A stretch of 27,605 nt of DNA from Bacillota bacterium. Its GTDB lineage: Bacteria; Bacillota; Clostridia; Lachnospirales; Lachnospiraceae. Each line of letters starts with the position of its first letter. The first letter of the stretch is position 1. The translations under genes and the position numbers were made by a program. This document shows, piece after piece, positions 14,987-20,768 of the stretch. Under the pieces are notes generated by a model. It saw nothing but the letters and a program-made list of their open reading frames with translations, had not been told where the DNA came from and searched no databases. The stretch covers positions 1 to 27,605 of the forward strand of contig JAEWPN010000244.1 of the NCBI GenBank assembly GCA_023399455.1, read 5' to 3'.

Positions 14987-16447
14987 TTACACTGTTTCTA
15001 ACGGTTTTTCAAGAAGTTTCCTTTTGCGTTCTATCATCTCGTCAATTCTTTCTATATATAAGGCTACATCTTTCACGTTGTCCATCCGCTCGATCCGTCC
15101 GTCACCTAGTACCGCCTTCGATATGCTTCCCGCTCCAAGCGCCGCTATCGTCTGCATTTCTTCCATAATGAGAATGTTATAAATTCCATATTTGCCGGGT
15201 TCCGCATAACCTACATTCTCAAAGTTGCCGGACATATTTTTCTGTCTGTACAGATAATAAGGCTCCATTCCCATGACCCTCGCCGCCTGCTCAGCTATTC
15301 CCATAGTCTCATCCGTATTCCGAAGGGTCGAAAGTCCCTTCTCCTCAATCCAGCTATTCATTCTCGAGGCGCGCTTAATGGCGAGGGAATGTACTGTCAA
15401 GCTGTCGGGGCGCAGCTTTTTTATTTCCTCCATAGTATGAACTACATCTTCTACCGTCTCCTCAGGCAGTCCCAGGATAACATCCATATTGATGTTGTCA
15501 AAGCCTTCCTCTCTCGCGGACTCAAACGCCACTTTCACCTGATCTACGGTATGGTGCCTGCCGATCAGTTTCAGCGTTTCCTCTTTCATCGTCTGAGGAT
15601 TTACCGATATGCGCGTAATATTATGCTTTTTTAATACCCTCAGCTTTTCCCTCGTTATGCTGTCCGCCCGCCCCGCTTCTACCGTAAATTCCTGCAGACG
15701 GCTTAAATCAAAAAAGCGCTCCAGAGAGCAAAGCAATCTCTCAAGCTCCTCCGGCTCCAGCGTAGTAGGTGTTCCGCCTCCGATATAGACAGTATCCAAC
15801 ACCTTATCGGACAAAGCCGACGACGTAAAAGCCATCTCCTTTTCCAGCGCCTCCAAATAGTCATCTACCCGGTTTTTCCACGCACAGATGGGATAGGAAG
15901 TGAAGGAGCAGTACAGGCAGGTGGTAGGACAAAAGGGTATCCCAATGTACAGGCTGTAGCCGTCTTTATAATGAAGGCGGGAGAGAAGCTCCCTTTCCCG
16001 CTTGGCTATATCAATGCTCAAAACGCCTTTTTCTTCGCTGATGAAATAGGTATCCTGCATGAAGCTCATGATCTGTGCTTCTCCCTTTCCCTCCTCAAGC
16101 ATCGTCATGGGAATCTTCGTAGGACGTATTCCCGTCAGCGTACCCCAAGGCAGCTTTTTTCCAAGCAGCTTGGACAGACTGTTATAAATGAGCTGTTTTA
16201 GCAAATTCTTCACCGTCTGCCTATCCGCATCCGGGGAATGGGATATTTCGCTTACCCTCACCTCGGCCTGCGGTTCCTTCTTAAGAGTCATTTTGATAGA
16301 GGTCTCGCCAAACTCAATGGCTATCCTGTGATCCTGTTTCTCTCCCTCTGCACGGAGCACCTTTACCTCTTCCTCCGGGTAAAATGCCTTTACCAGGGAA
16401 TGTATATCGTATTCAAACTGCGCTTTATTTATCCAGACTGTAAGCAT
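14987..16447 (-). CDS. hemZ: HemZ-type radical SAM coproporphyrinogen dehydrogenase
   Basis: A 486-residue radical SAM protein of the HemZ group, related to the oxygen-independent coproporphyrinogen III oxidase HemN. The cluster motif CxxxCxYC is at Cys173, Cys177 and Cys180 in IPFCPTTCLYCSF, followed by GGGTPTTLEP for SAM contact. The N-terminal 150 residues are an extra domain typical of HemZ and absent from HemW. No other haem genes are in the window. Its true substrate in strict anaerobes is uncertain, and membership in the MBL-hemZ-hisS-aspS run is conserved in Clostridia. Start ATG with AGGAG upstream. A terminator hairpin pair separates it from the FMN reductase gene. Confidence 0.88.
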   Translation of the reverse strand: MLTVWINKAQFEYDIHSLVKAFYPEEEVKVLRAEGEKQDHRIAIEFGETSIKMTLKKEPQAEVRVSEISHSPDADRQTVKNLLKQLIYNSLSKLLGKKLPWGTLTGIRPTKIPMTMLEEGKGEAQIMSFMQDTYFISEEKGVLSIDIAKRERELLSRLHYKDGYSLYIGIPFCPTTCLYCSFTSYPICAWKNRVDDYLEALEKEMAFTSSALSDKVLDTVYIGGGTPTTLEPEELERLLCSLERFFDLSRLQEFTVEAGRADSITREKLRVLKKHNITRISVNPQTMKEETLKLIGRHHTVDQVKVAFESAREEGFDNINMDVILGLPEETVEDVVHTMEEIKKLRPDSLTVHSLAIKRASRMNSWIEEKGLSTLRNTDETMGIAEQAARVMGMEPYYLYRQKNMSGNFENVGYAEPGKYGIYNILIMEEMQTIAALGAGSISKAVLGDGRIERMDNVKDVALYIERIDEMIERKRKLLEKPLETV

Positions 16448-16470
16448 CTATTTTTATTCTCCTAACTGAT

Positions 16471-16500
16471 GTTATAACCGCTTTTCATATCTTACCACAA
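16471..16500 (-). promoter_or_regulatory. Candidate promoter of hemZ-hisS-aspS
   Basis: In the minus sense TTGTGG (16495-16500) and TATAAC (16471-16476) lie 18 bases apart, 24 bases before the hemZ ATG. It would be needed because a terminator lies upstream and the accessory cassette separates hemZ from the MBL gene. The -35 is weak. Confidence 0.35.
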
Positions 16501-16521
16501 CCACATCCGTTTTAGAAGAAC

Positions 16522-16575
16522 CGTTTTGCCCTTTCCCGGCAAAACGAAAGAAGCCGATTTTTAAATCAGCTTCTT
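16522..16575 (-). terminator. Tandem hairpins after the FMN reductase gene
   Basis: The first stem met by leftward transcription pairs 16563-16575 with 16548-16560 (AAGAAGC/GCTTCTT core, one mismatch, two-base loop) and is followed by TTCGTTTT. A second stem, CGTTTTGCC/GGCAAAACG (16522-16530 with 16538-16546), follows at once. Together they should insulate hemZ from the Rrf2 cassette. Confidence 0.7.
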
Positions 16576-16627
16576 CCAATAAACTTTGATAAATTTAAGT
16601 AGATATTGTTAATCCGCCGGTTTCACT

Positions 16628-17176
16628 TCAAGAAACCGTTTCCACCCAATCGGCGAAAGCAGATAAGAACCCATCAATAAATTTTTGTGTATCCTCATTG
16701 CTCAATGCACCATTCTCATCAATCAGAGTGTGGTAAGCACCAATATATGCTTCGGGCTGAGCCAGAGTCAAGACATTGAGAAAGGCGAGCACCTGACGCA
16801 GATGATGATTGGCTCCAAAGCCTCCGATTCCTCCCGGCGACTGACTGATTACAGCACCGGGCTTACCGTTCCAAACACTCTGTCCATAAGGTCGTGAACC
16901 GATATCAAGCGCATTCTTCAGCGCTGCCGGTATGGAGCGGTTATGTTCGGGTGTGATGAACAGCACGGCGTCCAAAGCCTTTACCTCATCACGGAATGTA
17001 ACGTATTCCTTGGGATTCGCTTCATCATAATCCTGATTATAAAGAGGGAGTCCACTGATATCAATGGTTTTGATCTCGTATCCTGCCGGTGCATTATTTT
17101 TAATATAATCTGCGATACTTCCCGAGAAAGAACCCTTTCTCAAACTACCTGTAATGATTCCAATTGTTTTACTCAT
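16628..17176 (-). CDS. NADPH-dependent FMN reductase family protein
   Basis: A 182-residue flavodoxin-fold oxidoreductase of the NADPH-dependent FMN reductase/chromate reductase/quinone reductase family. The phosphate-binding loop GSLRKGSFSGSIAD (about 10-23) holds FMN, and LFITPEHNRSIPAALKNALD (73-92) is the second family motif, contacting the flavin ring. SPGGIGGFGANHHLRQ (113-128) is the usual following loop. Such enzymes reduce FMN, quinones, azo compounds or metals and often protect against oxidative or electrophile stress. ATG start with CAGGAGG. It lies 39 bases downstream of the NAD(P)-binding gene in one unit under the Rrf2 promoter. The substrate is not readable from sequence. Confidence 0.9.
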   Translation of the reverse strand: MSKTIGIITGSLRKGSFSGSIADYIKNNAPAGYEIKTIDISGLPLYNQDYDEANPKEYVTFRDEVKALDAVLFITPEHNRSIPAALKNALDIGSRPYGQSVWNGKPGAVISQSPGGIGGFGANHHLRQVLAFLNVLTLAQPEAYIGAYHTLIDENGALSNEDTQKFIDGFLSAFADWVETVS

Positions 17177-17215
17177 ACTGTTTTCCTCCTGATATTGTTT
17201 TTGTCATTTACAAAA

Positions 17216-17857
17216 TTACTGGTTACATACGGTAAATCGTGTCCGGATAAACTGAGGTGCTTCTATTTCATTCAAAATTGCAACCGCCATTGTCCCGCTG
17301 GTGACAATGGACTCTCCCGTAGCGGAAGTCAGCAAATCATCCTTGCCCAAGATGGGCACCACGGCCTCCCCGGGAACAAATTCTGCCGAAGGAGATACGC
17401 CAACCCAATTAACATTCTCAACACTGCGTAGAAAGTTCAAGGTTTTGTATGCCTCGATAGGAATAGAAATCCACGAAGCTGCGTCAGGAACGTTCTTTAA
17501 GGTATCCAGAAATAAATTTCCCTCCGAATCCAGCAGACTGGCTGCACCAAGTATAAAAAACAGCCTCGGGCTTTCTGTCTCACGAAACAAAGCAATTAGC
17601 TTTGCCGCTAAGTCCAGATGCAGATAGGCTTGATTGGGAGCAGTGGCAAAAGCGTTGACGATAACATCGAAACCGGCCAAATCAGATTTGGTCAATTCAA
17701 GCACATCCTTATTTATCACTTTTGCATCACTTCCTAACAACGAATCTGCTCTCTCTTTGTTTCGCACAATTGCGGTAACGTCATGTCCGCGGGACACACT
17801 TTCTTTGTACAGAGCAGTCCCGGCCATGCCGGTTGCGCCAATGATTGCGAGTTTCAT
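17216..17857 (-). CDS. NAD(P)-binding Rossmann-fold protein, YwnB-like
   Basis: A 213-residue atypical short-chain dehydrogenase-like protein. The N-terminal dinucleotide motif is IGATGMAGTALYKESVSRGHDVTAIVRN (6-33), with a basic residue after the second strand that favours NADPH. It lacks a clear Tyr-x-x-x-Lys catalytic pair, as in NmrA/biliverdin reductase B-type proteins. Bacillus YwnB is of this type and is a neighbour of the Rrf2 regulator YwnA, the same pairing as here. ATG start with AAGGAGG. It lies 23 bases after the Rrf2 gene and before the FMN reductase, forming a three-gene redox cassette. The substrate is unknown. Confidence 0.87.
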   Translation of the reverse strand: MKLAIIGATGMAGTALYKESVSRGHDVTAIVRNKERADSLLGSDAKVINKDVLELTKSDLAGFDVIVNAFATAPNQAYLHLDLAAKLIALFRETESPRLFFILGAASLLDSEGNLFLDTLKNVPDAASWISIPIEAYKTLNFLRSVENVNWVGVSPSAEFVPGEAVVPILGKDDLLTSATGESIVTSGTMAVAILNEIEAPQFIRTRFTVCNQ

Positions 17858-17880
17858 TTAATGCACCTCCTTATAAATAA

Positions 17881-18288
17881 TTATATGAATTCTTTTGTGA
17901 TTTCCGCCAATGTAATGGCGGAAAGCTTTTTCTCAGTTTCACTTTGTATATTGTCGTATAACTGCTTGAGGGTAACCTCAATCTTCGCTCCCACAGGGCA
18001 TTGGTGATTAGTATTACCATGGATGGCGAATAAAAGGGGATGGTCCTCCACCGCAAGAAATATATCCAAAAGCGTAATATCTTCTTTTTCTCTTGCGAGA
18101 CCTGTAACACCGAGCTTTGTACTTGTTTCAATCAGCTTTGCCTGCTTCAGCCGACTCATCAAGCGCCGGACAAGCGCAGGATTTGTATTAATGCTGGATG
18201 CAATATACTCAGACGTTACAGGCTCTGTCCCCATCAATGCAATAATACTTAGAATATGAATGCTAACCGATAACTTAGTTGAATACAT
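17881..18288 (-). CDS. Rrf2-family transcriptional regulator, YwnA-like
   Basis: A 135-residue winged-helix repressor of the Rrf2 family. The N-terminal helix-turn-helix covers about 9-60 (TSEYIASSINTNPALVRRLMSRLKQAKLI). It lacks the three-cysteine iron-sulfur site of IscR/NsrR. A single cysteine, Cys97, sits in NTNHQCPVG, a signature of the YwnA group, and lies close to the position of the redox-active Cys99 described for S. aureus HypR. Thiol-based sensing of an oxidant or electrophile is therefore plausible. The gene heads the unit with the NAD(P)-binding and FMN reductase genes, and its own promoter carries a perfect dyad, so autorepression is expected. Confidence 0.9.
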   Translation of the reverse strand: MYSTKLSVSIHILSIIALMGTEPVTSEYIASSINTNPALVRRLMSRLKQAKLIETSTKLGVTGLAREKEDITLLDIFLAVEDHPLLFAIHGNTNHQCPVGAKIEVTLKQLYDNIQSETEKKLSAITLAEITKEFI

Positions 18289-18299
18289 AAGCTCCTCCT

Positions 18300-18322
18300 T
18301 TTGTAACTATTATAGTTACAAA
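18300..18322. promoter_or_regulatory. Operator-like dyad on the Rrf2 promoter
   Basis: Perfect ten-base arms TTTGTAACTA (18300-18309) and TAGTTACAAA (18313-18322) flank three bases. It covers the -10 hexamer and ends next to the Shine-Dalgarno sequence, so a bound dimer would block RNA polymerase. The Rrf2 protein encoded downstream is the natural ligand (inferred). Confidence 0.75.
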
Positions 18323-18337
18323 TAATTTCATTGTCAA
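18309..18337 (-). promoter_or_regulatory. Perfect consensus sigma-A promoter of the Rrf2 cassette
   Basis: In the minus sense TTGACA (18332-18337) and TATAAT (18309-18314) are separated by exactly 17 bases. The AAGGAGGAG ribosome binding site follows at 18292-18300. Both hexamers match consensus fully, so strong expression is expected unless repressed. Confidence 0.88.
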
Positions 18338-18376
18338 GTACTTTATTTAACATTTGTATTTTTTTACCATTTTAAC

Positions 18377-19471
18377 TCAATTCTTATTACCATATCTAAC
18401 CGTATGATAAACCGTAGTCGCTATATCCAGCAGAAAAAAGAAGAGAATCACTATTACGATTCCGTTGATGAGGGAATCTGTATTAAAATAAATCAGCAAA
18501 TCTCCCTCTGAAGAAAAGACTATTCCGGTCTCCCTCTGCAATGCCTGCATGAAATCTACGTTCCATATAGGCAATACCTTCATGAAGATAAATGTCATAA
18601 TAAAACCTATAATATCCATTACAATGGTCGTCACCATTACCCGATAGTTATACCTCCCTGCCACGAGCTTCACGAAGTCACTGATGATACCTGCCATAAC
18701 ACTGATAATAAAGAACGGAAGCACTTTCCCCCAGATAGATAAATTAAACAGCGGGATCGATACCATCTCTTCTCCCTGCCTTACCCACGCTCCCATAAGC
18801 TGGGGGCTATAAGCAAAGAGAATAATTGCGAGCACGCCGAAAACGATTCCTACCGCACTCTCGCCTCTGCTTATCATTGCCTTCTTATACGGAATCTGAG
18901 GAAGCTTTTCCACAGACCATGCCTCCCCCGACAAATCCAGCTTCACATGGTATCTTTGCATAAGGGCAAAAATCAGTGTTATAACGCCGAAAATCTGCAA
19001 AAGTGCAGAAGGCAGCGTGATTCCTATATCAAATACCTTCCACCATGTATTGCTGCTTAATAAACCTTCATTCAAAGCGTAGCCCATTCCCGATATAATA
19101 TCCAATGTTTCGTCACTCACTACATGGACCATCGCAGAAATAATATCCGAAAAAAGAATTGCCGCTCCGGCACAGATAAGAACAATTTTTAAAATGTAGC
19201 AATATCTGTCATAATATTCCCCACTGATCAGCCCTTCTTTGTCTCCCCGATAGCTTCTCGCCATCTTGGCCGGATCTCCAAGCCCGGTAAGTACCGCTCT
19301 TTCGCATTCCTCACGGCTCAATTCTCCGCTGCCCTCCCGTTCCTCTATCATATCCTCGATCAAGGATCTAAGCTCCTGTTCGATATCATCTCTCTGTTTC
19401 TCCGGCAAACGCCGTACCACATCGTATAAGTATCTTTCTATCAATTCATTCGATACCTTTTCTTTCACCAT
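18377..19471 (-). CDS. HAAS-domain multi-pass membrane protein
   Basis: A 364-residue protein with an N-terminal HAAS (DUF1700-like) helical domain, about residues 1-75 (LIERYLYDVVRRLPEKQRDDIEQELRSLIEDMI and GLGDPAKMARSYRG), followed by about six membrane helices up to the C-terminus. HAAS proteins are regularly paired with PadR regulators in Firmicutes and are thought to pass a membrane signal; the function is not known. The start is taken as ATG at 19471, with AAGGA ten bases upstream. A GTG at 19492 is possible but its nearest SD is 13 bases away. The PadR gene ends 44 bases upstream of this ATG. The two form one unit. Confidence 0.8.
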   Translation of the reverse strand: MVKEKVSNELIERYLYDVVRRLPEKQRDDIEQELRSLIEDMIEEREGSGELSREECERAVLTGLGDPAKMARSYRGDKEGLISGEYYDRYCYILKIVLICAGAAILFSDIISAMVHVVSDETLDIISGMGYALNEGLLSSNTWWKVFDIGITLPSALLQIFGVITLIFALMQRYHVKLDLSGEAWSVEKLPQIPYKKAMISRGESAVGIVFGVLAIILFAYSPQLMGAWVRQGEEMVSIPLFNLSIWGKVLPFFIISVMAGIISDFVKLVAGRYNYRVMVTTIVMDIIGFIMTFIFMKVLPIWNVDFMQALQRETGIVFSSEGDLLIYFNTDSLINGIVIVILFFFLLDIATTVYHTVRYGNKN

Positions 19472-19514
19472 ATTACTATCATCCTTTCCCACAGACTTAT
19501 TTCGTCTCCTGCCT

Positions 19515-19859
19515 CTAAATGGTTCCCTGCTCCAATAAACGATTCATGCTTTCCGTCATTTCTCTCCACTGTGCCGCCAGCTTCTCATACACTACATTGC
19601 CCAACTCAGTTCTCTTATAATATTTCCTCGGCTTGTTTCCGTCAGTTTCCCACTCGCTTACGAGCAGTTCCTGCTTCTCCAATCTCCTGAGCAACGGATA
19701 CAGCGTATTCGTATCTATACTTACACCCTTCTCCTCCATGCTTTTAACAAGAGTATAACCGTATTGCGGCTCATTCAGCTGGCTGAGGACACTGAGTACG
19801 ATAGTACCTCTTCTAAGCTCCAAAGTCAGCGATGATAATATTTCATTCAGTTCTCCCAT
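19515..19859 (-). CDS. PadR-family transcriptional regulator
   Basis: A 114-residue PadR winged-helix regulator of the short (PadR-s2 like) type. The N-terminal domain holds LRRGTIVLSVLSQLNEPQYGYTLVKSMEEKGVSIDTNTLYPLLRRLEKQELLVSEWE (16-72), with the wing KPRKYYKRTELG, and one C-terminal dimerising helix. It is followed by a HAAS membrane protein gene, the common PadR-HAAS pair. ATG start with a strong AGGAGG. Its promoter carries two TGTA-N3-TACA half-site pairs, so autoregulation is likely. The ligand is unknown. Confidence 0.92.
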   Translation of the reverse strand: MGELNEILSSLTLELRRGTIVLSVLSQLNEPQYGYTLVKSMEEKGVSIDTNTLYPLLRRLEKQELLVSEWETDGNKPRKYYKRTELGNVVYEKLAAQWREMTESMNRLLEQGTI

Positions 19860-19872
19860 AGCTTTCTCCTCC

Positions 19873-19912
19873 TGTATATTACATTATAGTGTATATTACA
19901 CACTATTGTCAA
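19873..19912 (-). promoter_or_regulatory. PadR promoter with duplicated operator-like sites
   Basis: In the minus sense TTGACA (19907-19912) and TATAAT (19883-19888) are separated by 18 bases. TGTATATTACA occurs twice on the plus strand, at 19873-19883 and 19890-19900, 17 bases apart; each is a TGTA-N3-TACA dyad. One lies inside the spacer and one just past the -10. This suits binding of two PadR dimers. Confidence 0.75.
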
Positions 19913-19932
19913 TAATAAAATAATGGATGATT

Positions 19933-20015
19933 GTCAGACTCTAGCGCTGACGTGCTGTCACTTTAGTGACATCTTTCTCTTAAGCGGCATGCGCCTCCTG
20001 TCCGGAGGGCTTTTT
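19933..20015 (+). other. Series of hairpins ending in a plus-strand terminator-like stem
   Basis: The 250-base gene-free stretch 19860-20109 holds three stems before the MBL terminator: GTCAG/CTGAC (from 19933), TGTCAC/GTGACA (19956-19971), and CCTCC/GGAGG followed by GCTTTTT up to 20015. The last is a terminator only on the plus strand, where no gene is seen to end. It may close a small RNA, but no clear plus-strand promoter was found. Confidence 0.35.
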
Positions 20016-20044
20016 ATCTCATAGGACGTAATTCCCTATGAGAT

Positions 20045-20081
20045 AAAAAAAGCCTTGAAACATTCCTCAGAACGTTCCAAG
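20045..20081 (-). terminator. Rho-independent terminator after the MBL hydrolase gene
   Basis: In the minus sense CTTGGAACGTTC (20070-20081) pairs with GAATGTTTCAAG (20054-20065), 12 base pairs with G-U pairs and a four-base loop, followed by GC and seven T residues. It ends the apt-relA-MBL unit 29 bases after the stop. A further 10-base stem, ATCTCATAGG/CCTATGAGAT, lies at 20016-20044. Confidence 0.85.
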
Positions 20082-20109
20082 ACTCTTCCTCTTATTCCAT
20101 CTATTTATC

Positions 20110-20742
20110 TCACTGGCAAAAGGGATTATATTTCTTCTCCCAGCCTATTTCCGTAGTTTCTCCATGCCCCGGATATACCTTAACCTCACCTGGCAGAACA
20201 TACAGCCTTTCTTTTATGGACCTTGTAAGCGTACTCATGCTCCCTGTGGGCAGATCAGTCCTCCCCACCGATTCCTGAAAGAGCGTATCTCCGCTTATGA
20301 GTATGCCATCTTCCTCGAAATAATAGCAGCAGCCTCCTATCGTATGACCGGGCGTAGCGATAAGCCTACATGTCATCCCCGCTATGGTTATCTGTGCCCC
20401 ATCCTCCAAGTATTCGTCCGGCACTACCGTATAGGCGCGCCCCGCCTGCTCGGATACATTATTTACAGAGTTCTCGCACAGAGCCTTTTCTTCCTTATAG
20501 GCATATATTTTCGCTCCGCTTAGCTCCCGCAGCCTTTCACTTCCCCATATATGATCGAAATGTCCGTGAGTCAGAAGAATTCCCTTTATCTGAAAACCTT
20601 TTTCCTTCAAGGTTTCATAAATATAATCTCCGGAATCCGCCGGATCGATAAATATTGCATCGCCGCTGCCTTCCCTGTATAAAAAATAACAATTGGTCTG
20701 ACAGATACCGAGCACCATACGCCCTATTTTCAAATTCGCCAT
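20110..20742 (-). CDS. MBL-fold metallo-hydrolase, glyoxalase II-like
   Basis: A 210-residue metallo-beta-lactamase-fold hydrolase. The metal site is complete: His59, His61, Asp63 and His64 in THGHFDH, His133 in TPGHT, Asp152 in SGDTLF, and His193 in PGHGE. It lacks the C-terminal helical domain of true glyoxalase II, so it is the short YcbL-like type that may act on small thioesters. ATG start with AAGGAT. It follows relA by 26 bases and normally precedes hemZ in Clostridia. Here the two accessory cassettes lie between. A glyoxalase I-like gene lies in the same transcription unit, but a methylglyoxal role is only inferred. Confidence 0.9.
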   Translation of the reverse strand: MANLKIGRMVLGICQTNCYFLYREGSGDAIFIDPADSGDYIYETLKEKGFQIKGILLTHGHFDHIWGSERLRELSGAKIYAYKEEKALCENSVNNVSEQAGRAYTVVPDEYLEDGAQITIAGMTCRLIATPGHTIGGCCYYFEEDGILISGDTLFQESVGRTDLPTGSMSTLTRSIKERLYVLPGEVKVYPGHGETTEIGWEKKYNPFCQ

Positions 20743-20768
20743 TCCGTTAATCCTTCTCCTTTCGCGGC

